From the NCBI GenBank assembly GCA_016703265.1, contig JADJCK010000001.1, positions 620,001 through 684,000 of the forward strand: a DNA stretch of 64,000 bases, read 5' to 3'. A program made the position numbers and the translations under genes. How positions within the stretch are numbered: the first letter of the stretch is position 1; each line of letters opens with the position of its first letter. A model generated the notes under the pieces. The model ran no database searches. It worked only from the letters and a program-made list of their open reading frames with translations, and had not been told where the DNA came from. This document shows, piece after piece, positions 52,298-60,657 of the stretch. This stretch comes from a bacterium (GTDB lineage: Bacteria > Krumholzibacteriota > Krumholzibacteriia > LZORAL124-64-63).

Positions 52298-54113
52298 GCG
52301 CTTCCGGTGCGGCCGGCGCCGGAGCGGCCGGCTCCCAGCCGGTCGTGTACAGCGCCGCCGGGAAGGGAACGGCGTGCTGCTCCCGCATCACGCGCACCGT
52401 GGCGGCATACGACTCCGGGCCCGCGACATCGAGTTCATCACGCGAGATGCGGCGACGCAGGGCGTCGGCGAGTTCCGTCCGCGTGCGGGCACCGCTGCCG
52501 GCCAGAGTGTCGAGCAGCATGCGCAGCGACTGGTAGGCCTGCAACGCCAGCTCCGCGGCTTCAGGCGGGTAGTTGCCTGCAGGCCAGGCAGCGGCGAACG
52601 ACTCGGCCCAGTGCGCCGGGTAGAGCGGGAAGTTGTCCGGGAACACGGCGCCTTCGAGCGACTTCCCCGCGCTCTCGGCCAACAGCGCACTGTTCCAGGT
52701 GCTGAGCCCCATCACCAGCGCGCCGACCCGGTGGAACTCCAATTGCGGTCCCAGGAGGATCATCTGCTCGACCGTTGCCGGCACGAAGAGCACTTCGGGG
52801 CGCCGGCCGCGCACTTCGAGGACGGCTTCCTGGAAATCGATCGCCTCCGGGGCGAACGCCACCTGTGCGACAACCCGACCACCGAGCCGCTCGACCTCGG
52901 CGACGAAGGCGTCGGCATGACGGCGACCCTCGGGCTCGTCGGGGTAGAGCACGGCATAGGTGGATTTCAGCAGCACCGTGCTGGCCAGGTTCGCCAGCAG
53001 GCGCGGCTCGAACTGGCCCGTCAGGTTCGTCTGGAAGACGTTGGGGCCGATCTCCCAGATCCGGTCGTTCGTCGCCGTGGGTGAGACCAGCGGTGCGCCG
53101 TACTGCTCCGCCACCACGGCCGCAGCCGTGGTCGGATCACTGAGCAGGTCGCCGAACAGCGCAATGCTCCCGCGCTCCCGGCACAGGCGACGCGCGGCCA
53201 GGGCACCATTGACCGGATCGCCGCCGGTGTCCTCGACCACCAGCGTGAATTCGCGCCGGAGTTCCTGGTTGGTCGCCTGCAGGGCCAGGCGAGCTGCGTC
53301 GTGGAAGGCGGCGCCCAACTCGGCGTAGCGGCCGGTGAGCGGGCACAACAACCCCACCTGCCGCGGGTGCACCGGCCCGTCCGGCTCGCGGCGGACGCTT
53401 GCCTGCAGCGGCGAGGAGAGGCCGAGGAGATTCAGCGCCGCGACCGTCCAGCGGTCGCCGGGGGCCGCCAGCTCAAGGTCGGCGGCCACGGAGCGCGCGT
53501 CCGCATCGCGGCCGGCGTCGAGCAGACTCTGCACGCGCCGACACTGCAGCCACGGCAGCAGCGCACTGTCCGGGTGGAAGATCACGAGGTCGGCGAGTTG
53601 TCCTGTCGAGAGCCGCTCCAGAAGCGGCGCGCTGCGCGGGGCGCCGTCGTCGCGCTGCCCGCGCACCGGGTCGCGGTCGTAGTGCAGGACGAGGAAGTGG
53701 GCCGCCCGCAACGAATCGCCGGCCGCGACCGCGATCTGCGCCGCGCGCTCGAGCGCGCCGTCCACCAGCGGGCTGTCCGGATGATCGGCCAGCAGCTCAT
53801 CGGTGAGCGCCAGGGCATGCCGCTTGTCGCCCAACCGGGCAGCGGCGTCGACAGCCAGAGTCAGCACCTCGTCGTTGCGGTCGAACGCCGGGTAATAGTC
53901 GAGCAGCGTTCCGGCCAGTTCCAGGCACTGGCGGGAACGCTGCTGTTCACTGGCCGCCTTCAGCTGCGCATACAGGCGCCGGGCCTGCTCCCGGTCCGGT
54001 CCGCTCAGGCCGTCGCCCGCGCCGGCCAGGCCGGCGCAGGCCGCCATCGTCAGCAGGACTACCGCCGCCTGCCGGCAGCGAAGCCCCGCACCGCGCGTTC
54101 CGATCCTGGCCAT
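52278..54113 (-). CDS. LpoA-like protein: helical repeats plus type I periplasmic-binding fold
   Basis: A 611-aa exported protein with an N-terminal hydrophobic signal (AAVVLLTMAACAGLAGA; the Cys in AACAG could be lipidated). Residues ~35-240 are TPR-like helices. Residues ~245-590 are a Leu/Ile/Val-binding-type periplasmic fold, with VGLLCPLTGRYAELGAAFHDAARLA and GPNVFQTNLTGQFEPRLL. TPR plus periplasmic-binding fold is the architecture of LpoA, the outer-membrane activator of PBP1a. The alternative is an ABC-type branched amino-acid receptor, but no permease genes are near. ATG 54113 has AGGAGG 5 nt upstream. Confidence 0.72.
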   Translation of the reverse strand: MARIGTRGAGLRCRQAAVVLLTMAACAGLAGAGDGLSGPDREQARRLYAQLKAASEQQRSRQCLELAGTLLDYYPAFDRNDEVLTLAVDAAARLGDKRHALALTDELLADHPDSPLVDGALERAAQIAVAAGDSLRAAHFLVLHYDRDPVRGQRDDGAPRSAPLLERLSTGQLADLVIFHPDSALLPWLQCRRVQSLLDAGRDADARSVAADLELAAPGDRWTVAALNLLGLSSPLQASVRREPDGPVHPRQVGLLCPLTGRYAELGAAFHDAARLALQATNQELRREFTLVVEDTGGDPVNGALAARRLCRERGSIALFGDLLSDPTTAAAVVAEQYGAPLVSPTATNDRIWEIGPNVFQTNLTGQFEPRLLANLASTVLLKSTYAVLYPDEPEGRRHADAFVAEVERLGGRVVAQVAFAPEAIDFQEAVLEVRGRRPEVLFVPATVEQMILLGPQLEFHRVGALVMGLSTWNSALLAESAGKSLEGAVFPDNFPLYPAHWAESFAAAWPAGNYPPEAAELALQAYQSLRMLLDTLAGSGARTRTELADALRRRISRDELDVAGPESYAATVRVMREQHAVPFPAALYTTGWEPAAPAPAAPEAPRDDRR

Positions 54114-54129
54114 GCCCGCCTCCTGCCCG

Positions 54130-55365
54130 TCAGCGCCGGATATCCTCGATCGAGGTCGGCTGGCGGAACTTGGGGTTGTACAGGTTCTCCAGGATGAAGT
54201 TGGCGTCGTCGATCAGGTCGCTCTGGGGATAGAGCTCGACCAGGTCCTCGAGAATGGCCGCGCCCACGCTCAGGTCCACCAGGTTCTCGATGGCCGTGTT
54301 GGCGGCCATGAACATGGCGTCATCGGCACGATCGGAATCGGGGAAGTCGTCGGCGATCATCAGGAGGATGTCGATCCGGCGCATGATGTCCTGGTTCAGC
54401 ATCGCGCGCTCGAACAGCTGCTGCGGCGTCATGCCCTGGCCGGGAGTGAAGCGGCCCATCAGCTTCACGCCGTACTTGGCGCGGGCTTCCTTCAGGTAGT
54501 CCTTGATGACGCCGTCCTGGAAGCCAGGCAACATCTCGTTCTTGATCATGTCCTTCGATTCCGCGAACGAGGAGTTGCGCTCGAACTCGCGGTGCGTGAC
54601 TTCGACAACCTGCCACTTGCCGCCGATCTGCATCGGCGGGCTCACGCCGATGGGCAGGTTGAACACGGCCTTCGAGAATTCCGCGCCCGACTCGACCAGC
54701 GGCACCACGGTGCCGTCGCTCATCCAGCCCGCATCCCCGGACAGCTTCTTGGTCTTGTCATTGAGGCTGAATTCCTCGCAGATCTTCACCCAGTCATCCA
54801 CGGGGCTCTTGGCCTGCAGGCGGCGGAAGGCACGGTCGGCATCGGCCTTCGAAGCACACTCGATATGACGAACGCGCACCATGCCCTGCTGCTTGTAGCG
54901 GCCGATGTTCTTCTCGTAGAACTCGCGCATCTGCTCCGCGGTCGGGGCCGCGTCGCGCAGCAACCCGTACTGCCGCATGGCGCGGTCGAGCGTGAGCCGG
55001 CGCTGCATCACGAGCGAGCGGGCGACCACCTGGTCGTTGTACAGCTTCCGCTCGACGGCGCCGGTAACCATCAGCGCCTGCTCGACCATGCGGCGCAAGG
55101 CGACACGCTCACCCTCGGGACCTGCGAACTGGTCCTTCGAGCGGTCCGGCTGTTCGTCGATGAACAGCTCCAGGTCGGCCTGCGTGATCTCGATGTCGCC
55201 GACCTGGGCGATGACCGGCGTCGCGTCCTTTGCCAGGTCGCCGAACAGGGGCTTCCAGCCGAAGCCGGCGCCGGAGGTCTGTTGCTGCTGCTGACAGCCG
55301 GCAGTAGCCGCGAGCAGGAACATGGCCGCCAGAGCGGCAGGGATCATACGCAGGACGCGGACCAT
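54130..55365 (-). CDS. Parvulin-type (PpiC/SurA-like) peptidyl-prolyl isomerase lipoprotein
   Basis: A 411-aa product with a signal peptide ending in a lipobox LAATAGC (Cys ~24). A SurA_N-like helical region follows (IAQVGDIEITQADLELFI), then a parvulin domain: VRVRHIECASKADADRA, GDAGWMSDGTVV and IGGKWQVVEVT. The C-terminal ~110 residues are a helical extension beyond the usual PPIase. Such lipoproteins fold outer-membrane or secreted proteins. ATG 55365 has AAGGAG 8 nt upstream. It is followed within 16 nt by the LpoA-like gene, so they are probably co-expressed. Confidence 0.88.
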   Translation of the reverse strand: MVRVLRMIPAALAAMFLLAATAGCQQQQQTSGAGFGWKPLFGDLAKDATPVIAQVGDIEITQADLELFIDEQPDRSKDQFAGPEGERVALRRMVEQALMVTGAVERKLYNDQVVARSLVMQRRLTLDRAMRQYGLLRDAAPTAEQMREFYEKNIGRYKQQGMVRVRHIECASKADADRAFRRLQAKSPVDDWVKICEEFSLNDKTKKLSGDAGWMSDGTVVPLVESGAEFSKAVFNLPIGVSPPMQIGGKWQVVEVTHREFERNSSFAESKDMIKNEMLPGFQDGVIKDYLKEARAKYGVKLMGRFTPGQGMTPQQLFERAMLNQDIMRRIDILLMIADDFPDSDRADDAMFMAANTAIENLVDLSVGAAILEDLVELYPQSDLIDDANFILENLYNPKFRQPTSIEDIRR

Positions 55366-55420
55366 GACGACGACTCCTTGCAGGATTGCGTTATCGACGA
55401 CTTCGACGGACGACCACAGC

Positions 55421-56566
55421 CTACAGCAGGTCGCGGCGACCGTCCTTCTCCAACAGTGTGATCACGTCGCGCAGCCGCTGGGTCTGGTCCCGGCGGCAGA
55501 TCAGCAGTGCGTCGGGCGTATCGACCACCACGAGGTCGTCCACCCCGACCAGGGCGACCAGGCGCCGGTCACCGCGCACGATGTTCCCCCGGCTGGACAG
55601 TGCCAGCAGGTCGGCGCGGCCGCGGTTGGCGCCGGCATCGGCGCCCTCGGGATCGCCGGCCAACTCACCGGCCAGTTCGCCCCAGGCTTCCCAGTCCCCC
55701 AGGTCCGACCAGCCGAAGGCCGCCGGGATCACCGTGAAGCCCGGGAGCTTTTCCATGATGGCCTGGTCGATGGAGGCGGCGGGACACACGCCATAAGCAA
55801 CCGTTAACGCCTCGGCAAAGGCCCCGGTTCCAAATGTCTCGATCGGCTGCGCCATCAGGCGGCGGACGTCGGCCAGGTAGCGGTCGGCCATGGTGCCGAA
55901 CCAGGCCTGGTTCCAGACGAAGATGCCGCTGTTCCAGAAATGGCGCCCGCCGTCGACATACCGTGCGGCCGTGGCCGCGTCCGGCTTCTCGACGAAGGCC
56001 AGGCCGTCCCGGGGCTCGGTGCCGGTGTCGCCGGCGGCCACCTCGATGTAGCCGTAACCCGTGTGCGGATGCGTCGGCCGGATGCCGAACGTGGCAACAG
56101 CCGGCGTCGACGCCACGAGGGCGAAAGCCGCCTCGAGCTGGGCGCGGAACGCCTCTCCGTCGGGGATGTGGTGGTCGGCAGGCAGCAGCGCCACCGGCGC
56201 CGCACTGTCGAGGCGCCGCGCCAGGCCCATGCCGAGCACGGCGCAGGGCGCGGTGTTGCGGCCCACCGGTTCGGTGATGACGTGGTCGCCCGGCACTTCG
56301 GGCAGTTCGGCCCGTATCGCATCGGCCAGGTCGCCGGCGGTGACCACCAGCACCCGGTCGGCGCCGACCAGCGGCACCACGCGCTCGAACGTATCGCGCA
56401 GCAGGCTGCGACCTGAGCCCAGGTCGAGCAGCTGCTTGGGTCGCGACGTCCGGCTGAGCGGCCAGAAACGCGTACCGCGGCCTCCGGCCATGATGACGCA
56501 GATCCCCCGGATCCCGTCGCCCGAATGGCCATCAGCCGCGGACCGCATCCTCGGCGTGGAGTTCAT
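55421..56566 (-). CDS. manC: Mannose-1-phosphate guanylyltransferase
   Basis: Cytoplasmic nucleotidyltransferase making GDP-mannose. The 381-aa product has the pyrophosphorylase signature GGRGTRFWPLSR (28-39) with RPKQ, VGRNTAPCAV, LPADHH, GYGYIEV, FVEKP and WNSGIFVW, and the C-terminal AFGWSDLGDWEA. It lacks the C-terminal isomerase domain of ManC/AlgA bifunctional enzymes, so only guanylylation is predicted. GDP-mannose can feed the glycan genes at 16-37 kb. ATG 56566 is preceded by GGGAG. Confidence 0.92.
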   Translation of the reverse strand: MNSTPRMRSAADGHSGDGIRGICVIMAGGRGTRFWPLSRTSRPKQLLDLGSGRSLLRDTFERVVPLVGADRVLVVTAGDLADAIRAELPEVPGDHVITEPVGRNTAPCAVLGMGLARRLDSAAPVALLPADHHIPDGEAFRAQLEAAFALVASTPAVATFGIRPTHPHTGYGYIEVAAGDTGTEPRDGLAFVEKPDAATAARYVDGGRHFWNSGIFVWNQAWFGTMADRYLADVRRLMAQPIETFGTGAFAEALTVAYGVCPAASIDQAIMEKLPGFTVIPAAFGWSDLGDWEAWGELAGELAGDPEGADAGANRGRADLLALSSRGNIVRGDRRLVALVGVDDLVVVDTPDALLICRRDQTQRLRDVITLLEKDGRRDLL

Positions 56567-56582
56567 CGCGGTCTCCCGTCGG

Positions 56583-57026
56583 TCAGGACCTGACGACGTT
56601 CACCTTCGCGATGACCCGAACGTCGCCGTAGATCTTCACCTCGACGTCGTACTCGCCCAGCATCTTCAGCGGCTCCTCCAGCAGCACCTGCTTGTGCTCG
56701 ATGGTGGCGTGGTCGCTGTGCAGGACGGCCGCGATGTCGCGCGCGGTCACCGAACCGAAGAGCTTGTTCTCTTCGTCCGCCTGAACGGCCAGGGTGCAGG
56801 ACAGCGTGCCGATCTTCGCCGCCAGCACACGGGCTTCGCCCAGGCGCTGGTCCTCGCGCTTGGCCTCCTGCTTGAGGTGGGCCGCCACGAGCTTGCGATG
56901 AGCCTCGGACGACACAACCGCCAGACCCTTCGGGATCAGGTAGTTGCGCGCGAAGCCGCGCTTGACCGACACCGTGTCGCCCATGCGGTCGAGGTTCTCG
57001 ACGTTGTGCATCAGGATGATTTCCAT
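56583..57026 (-). CDS. rplI: 50S ribosomal protein bL9
   Basis: A 147-aa bL9 with the conserved N-terminal lobe MEIILMHNVENL, GFARNYLIPKGLAV and a C-terminal lobe containing ENKLFGSVTARDIA. I chose ATG 57026 (AGGTGG 7 nt upstream) over the GTG directly before it, because all bL9 proteins begin near this Met. It ends the rpsF-rpsR-DUF2232-rplI operon; manC follows 16 nt later. Confidence 0.97.
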   Translation of the reverse strand: MEIILMHNVENLDRMGDTVSVKRGFARNYLIPKGLAVVSSEAHRKLVAAHLKQEAKREDQRLGEARVLAAKIGTLSCTLAVQADEENKLFGSVTARDIAAVLHSDHATIEHKQVLLEEPLKMLGEYDVEVKIYGDVRVIAKVNVVRS

Positions 57027-57043
57027 CACTTAACCACCTTTGG

Positions 57044-58042
57044 TCATTGGCTTCCGGCGTCGTTCGCGCCGGAGTCGAGCCGTCGCAGGTCCCTCCACTG
57101 GTCGGCCAGTCCCAGCAGCACGCTGGTGACCACCAGGGGAACGAACGCCAGCCCCATCAGGGTCCAGTAGATGACCAGTCCCGCCGGCGGCAGGAATCGC
57201 CGCGACAAGTGGTACTGGACGGACAGTCCCTGCACACTCAGGAGCGCAGCAGCCAGAACCGACAGGTTCAGCCCCGCGTCCGCCAAGGGTGCCTTGCGGG
57301 TGATCATCAGTCCGATGCCCACCGCCAGCACCCACACGACATAGAACGGCAACCGCCACTGCGCGAACGGCGGCAGCCGGCGGGGCGACGGCACGGTCAC
57401 CAGTTTCCGGCCCGTTACCCGGACCAGAAGCAGGATCACCACCGCCTGCCCCAGCAGCCCCGTGCCGATCAGCGACGGGTACAGGCGAGCCGTCAGGTCG
57501 GTCAGCTGCGCGAAGCGCTGCCGGCCGATCTCGCGCGCCTTGGCCAGTTCCGCCGGATCGGTACCCGGCGGGGCCTGCTGCTCGAGCATCTTCAGCGACT
57601 GGTCGGTGATCGCCGCCAGTTGCTCACGCACCGGCATCTGGACCACGGCCCAGATCAGCAACGGCGCCAGCACCAGGGCCACACCTGCCAGGGCAACGTC
57701 CGGCCGCCAGCCGCGCCGCCACGCCGCACCGGCCACGAGGCCCGCCGCGACGTTCGCCGTCATCTGCCAGGTGTCCGCTGCCGACAGCAGCAGGTACCCG
57801 GCAGCCAGCCAGGCCACCACCGACACCGCCAGTCGCCACAACCTGGTCTCGGCCCACGCGGCCCGACCCCAGGCAACAGCGACCATCAAGGGCGCCGGCA
57901 AGACCACCAGAAGCCAGAAGCCGCCGATCTGGCCCCCGGCCGCCAGATCCGCACCGGCCCGCGCCACCGCCCAGGCAACTGCCAGGGTGATGAACGCAGC
58001 GACAGGAGACAACAGTGCCGATGGTCCGGGCTTCACGGTCAC
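57044..58042 (-). CDS. DUF2232 (YybS-like) membrane protein
   Basis: A 332-aa multi-pass protein with about seven to eight hydrophobic helices, GTG start at 58042 (GGAG 5 nt upstream). DUF2232 proteins sit between rpsR and rplI in many bacteria, as here, and their function is unknown. The conserved C-terminal part FAQWRLPFYVVWVLAVGIGL and helix-rich end are visible. No enzymatic motif was noticed. Confidence 0.85.
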   Translation of the reverse strand: MTVKPGPSALLSPVAAFITLAVAWAVARAGADLAAGGQIGGFWLLVVLPAPLMVAVAWGRAAWAETRLWRLAVSVVAWLAAGYLLLSAADTWQMTANVAAGLVAGAAWRRGWRPDVALAGVALVLAPLLIWAVVQMPVREQLAAITDQSLKMLEQQAPPGTDPAELAKAREIGRQRFAQLTDLTARLYPSLIGTGLLGQAVVILLLVRVTGRKLVTVPSPRRLPPFAQWRLPFYVVWVLAVGIGLMITRKAPLADAGLNLSVLAAALLSVQGLSVQYHLSRRFLPPAGLVIYWTLMGLAFVPLVVTSVLLGLADQWRDLRRLDSGANDAGSQ

Positions 58043-58071
58043 CTGTTCTCCACCACCGGACCGGGCCGGTG

Positions 58072-58338
58072 CTACCGGTAGTATTCCTTCACGAACGGCA
58101 GCAGGGCCAGGTGCCGGGCGCGCTTGATGGCCGTGGCCAGGGGGCGCTGGAACTTGGGACTGGTGCCGGTATTGCGACGCGGGGCGATCTTGCCACGCTC
58201 CGTGACGAAGCGACGCAGGGTCTCCTCGTCCTTGTAGTCGATGGCGATCATGCCGGTCTTGGTGAAGAAACAGACCTTCTGTTTCCCGTGCCGCCTCTTC
58301 TTCTTCTTCTTCTTGATCCGTAGATTCTTGCGAGCCAT
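58072..58338 (-). CDS. rpsR: 30S ribosomal protein bS18
   Basis: An 88-aa bS18 with KIAPRRNTGTSPKFQRPLA and KRARHLALLPF. The N-terminus is extended by a lysine/arginine-rich stretch (KNLRIKKKKKKRRHGK) longer than in E. coli. ATG 58338 follows AGGAGGATCCG. bS18 binds 16S rRNA with bS6, encoded 81 nt upstream. No ssb lies between rpsF and rpsR, unlike in Bacillus. Confidence 0.97.
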   Translation of the reverse strand: MARKNLRIKKKKKKRRHGKQKVCFFTKTGMIAIDYKDEETLRRFVTERGKIAPRRNTGTSPKFQRPLATAIKRARHLALLPFVKEYYR

Positions 58339-58419
58339 CGGATCCTCCTTTCCTCGAGAGGCCGCCGGGTACTGTGACCCGGTCGGCACAAGTTCCTGGG
58401 GACGCCGGCTGACGGAGCC

Positions 58420-58803
58420 CTACTCCGTAGCCTCGACGATCGGCGCGGGCGCGGGCGTGGCCTCGACGGGCCTGATCGCCCGGCGCTTGGCCATCGACGC
58501 GCGATTGCGCTCGGCCCAGTCCTCGTCCACCACCACGAGGTGGCGCAGGATCTGGTCGTCCTGGCGCAGGAACTTGTCCAGGTCGGCGACGACCGTACCG
58601 TTGCTGTTGAACTTCAGGAACATGTAGTTGCCACGGCTTTCGAACTCGATCTCGTAAGCCAGGCGACGCACGCCCCAGTGGTTCTCAAGGGTCACTTCAC
58701 CGCTATGCGCGGCGATGATCTCCTTGCAGCGATCGACCCGGGCCTGCATGGCGGCCTCGGGCTGGTCGGCCCGCAGGATAAAGACACATTCGTACTTCTT
58801 CAC
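58420..58803 (-). CDS. rpsF: 30S ribosomal protein bS6
   Basis: A 127-aa bS6 with KKYECVFILRADQPEAA, HWGVRRLAYEIEFESRGNYM and the RHLVVVDEDWAERN C-terminal part. GTG 58803 was chosen for a GGGGAGG site 8 nt upstream and agreement with family starts. The tail has a short Ala/Pro/Glu-rich extension. It heads the operon with bS18, DUF2232 and bL9, behind a ~170-nt leader with several hairpins. Confidence 0.96.
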   Translation of the reverse strand: MKKYECVFILRADQPEAAMQARVDRCKEIIAAHSGEVTLENHWGVRRLAYEIEFESRGNYMFLKFNSNGTVVADLDKFLRQDDQILRHLVVVDEDWAERNRASMAKRRAIRPVEATPAPAPIVEATE

Positions 58804-58983
58804 TGGTAACACCTCCCCTCGGACAGATCGACCCGGGTCTCTATTCGCCACGGCGGGCCCGCGAGGGGTCGCCGGGACGTCAGCCCGGGTAGGGATGTGA
58901 GCACACAGCTAATCACAGCACGTTAACGCTGTTGAGCTTTGTGGCGGGCACAATGGCCCGCAACCGCTTGCGCGGAATGGAAA

Positions 58984-59012
58984 AGTATAGGATGCGGCCG
59001 GCCGCCGCGCAA
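58984..59012 (-). promoter_or_regulatory. Promoter of the rpsF operon
   Basis: The minus strand has TTGCGC (59007-59012), a 17-nt spacer and TATACT (58984-58989), giving a leader of about 175 nt before rpsF. The -10 matches 5 of 6 consensus bases and the -35 matches 4 of 6. Confidence 0.65.
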
Positions 59013-59032
59013 GGACGGGATAAACGCCGCCC

Positions 59033-59722
59033 TCAGCGGCGGTTGAATCGTGAAGCCGCGGCCCCGACCCCTTCTTCAACCAAGCAGGTGACCGCATCCG
59101 CGGCCCAGGCCACCATCGGGCCTGCCACCTCGTGCTCCGCGTCGGTGAACGGGGTCAGCACGAAATCGGGCCATTGCGCCGGGGGCACCGGCTCGCCCTG
59201 CGGGGCGATGCCCAGGCGCAGGCGCGGGAAATCGTCGTGACCGAGCGTCTCGATCACCGAGGCGAGCCCCTTCTGGCCGCCGGAACTGCCGCCGGCCCGC
59301 AGGCGCACCGCCCCCAGCGGCAGGGCCAGGTCGTCACAGATCACCAGCGGCCGCAGGCCGGGGACCGGAGGCGGCAGGGAAGGCTCGGCCCCCGCGGCCG
59401 GATCGGCCGCCGGTCCGGTCGCGGCGGGCGCGGCGGGCGCGGCGGTGCCGGGAAGCCACAGCGGCCAGCCGCGCACGGCCGCCAGGCCGGCCACCGCCTC
59501 ACCGCTCAGGTTCATGTAGGTCAACGGCTGCTGCAGCACGAACGGACCCTCGCCGACCGGCGCCGCGGCTTCGCGCCAGGGGCCGGCGCCGTCGCGGAAC
59601 GTCCAGCCGAGGCGCCTGGCCAGTTCCTCTACGACGAGGAAGCCGACGTTGTGCCGGGTGTGCCGGTAACGCCGGCCCGGGTTGCCAAGTCCGACCACCA
59701 GCAGGGGCGCTGCGCTTGTCAT
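59033..59722 (-). CDS. pth: Peptidyl-tRNA hydrolase with an Ala/Pro-rich insertion
   Basis: Recycles peptidyl-tRNA released from ribosomes. The 229-aa product begins MTSAAPLLVVGLGNPG and keeps all catalytic features: GLGNPG (Asn10-type), TRHNVGF (His20-type), TYMNLSG (Asn68-type) and ICDDLALP (Asp93-type). Between TYMNLSG and ICDDLALP is an inserted Ala/Pro-rich stretch of about 35 residues not seen in canonical ~190-aa Pth. The C-terminal half is normal. It lies downstream of rplY, as in many bacteria. ATG 59722. Confidence 0.94.
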   Translation of the reverse strand: MTSAAPLLVVGLGNPGRRYRHTRHNVGFLVVEELARRLGWTFRDGAGPWREAAAPVGEGPFVLQQPLTYMNLSGEAVAGLAAVRGWPLWLPGTAAPAAPAATGPAADPAAGAEPSLPPPVPGLRPLVICDDLALPLGAVRLRAGGSSGGQKGLASVIETLGHDDFPRLRLGIAPQGEPVPPAQWPDFVLTPFTDAEHEVAGPMVAWAADAVTCLVEEGVGAAASRFNRR

Positions 59723-59834
59723 GGACCATCCCTTCGCCGTTGCCGGGGCGGCTGCCACCGGATATGCGACAGCCGACCGCAAGGGCGGCCGGCTGTGGGC
59801 ATTTCCGGTCGGCGCCAGTGGCCGTACCGTCAGG

Positions 59835-60524
59835 CTACTTCTTGTCCGTCTTCTTGTCCGTCTTCTTCTCGGCCTTCTTGTCGCCCTTGTCATCGGGCTT
59901 GCCGCCCTTGGCGGCCTCGACCGGCGCCGCGGCCTCAACGGAAGCGACGGCTTCCTCGACGAACAGCGACGCAGGCTTGATGCTCAGGATCAGCATGTCG
60001 GGGTCGGATACGACCTCGCCGCCGGGCACCTTCAGGTCGCGCGCGAAGACCTTGTCGTTCAGGCCCAGCTCGCTGATGTCGAGCTCGACGAACTCGGGCA
60101 GTTCGCGCGGCAGGCAACTGACTTCGACCGAATTGTGGGCGATCGAGACCGAGGCCTCGCCCGACTTCACCACGGGATTGGCGCCGGTCACGTGCACGTG
60201 CACGTCGACGACCATGGTCTGGCCCTGCGGGATCTCCAGCAGGTCGACATGCAGGATCATGTCGCTGACCGGGTGGCGCTGCACTTCACGCAGCAGGGCG
60301 ATATGACCCTCCTCCATGCCGGCCTGGTGCAACTGGAAGATGGCGCTGCGGCCGCCGAGGTGCTTGAGCGCGACCTCGAAGGCGTGGCCTTCCAGTTCGA
60401 TGCTGGCCGTGGCGCGGCCCTTCCCGTAAAGCACGGCGGGGACGCGGCCGGCGGCGCGGGTGCGCCGGTTCTCGTTCTTGCCGGCGGTCGTCCGCGGATG
60501 GATGTTCAGGTTCACCAGGCTCAT
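59835..60524 (-). CDS. rplY: 50S ribosomal protein bL25 (CTC/long form)
   Basis: A 229-aa long-form bL25 binding 5S rRNA. The N-terminal domain has KNENRRTRAAGRVPAVLYG and the central TL5-type domain has HVDLLEIPQGQTMVVDV and LPRELPEFVELDISEL. The C-terminal ~35 residues are a lysine-rich tail (KKAEKKTDKKTDKK), common in high-GC lineages. ATG 60524 has GGAGG upstream. In the Bacillus type order, ctc sits between prs and pth, as here. Confidence 0.95.
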   Translation of the reverse strand: MSLVNLNIHPRTTAGKNENRRTRAAGRVPAVLYGKGRATASIELEGHAFEVALKHLGGRSAIFQLHQAGMEEGHIALLREVQRHPVSDMILHVDLLEIPQGQTMVVDVHVHVTGANPVVKSGEASVSIAHNSVEVSCLPRELPEFVELDISELGLNDKVFARDLKVPGGEVVSDPDMLILSIKPASLFVEEAVASVEAAAPVEAAKGGKPDDKGDKKAEKKTDKKTDKK

Positions 60525-60657
60525 CGGATCTTTCCTCCACCAACATGATGACAAGGCGACCCGCCTGCGGCGGCGCCAAAGTCGGAAACCGGAAAAGGAC
60601 TGCCCAAGAAAGTACCGCGCCGCCGCCGTGTCAAGGCGCGGCGGTTCCCGGCCCGGA

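Noticed and set aside
58903..58925. TGTGA and TCACA half-sites in the rpsF leader, suggestive of a CRP box.
   Set aside because: The half-sites are about 12 nt apart rather than the 6 required for CRP/FNR dimers.
60606..60634. TTGACA at 60629-60634 as a rplY promoter.
   Set aside because: No acceptable -10 lies at 16-18 nt; TACTTT is at 14 nt and TTTCTT is weak. Co-transcription with prs is simpler.
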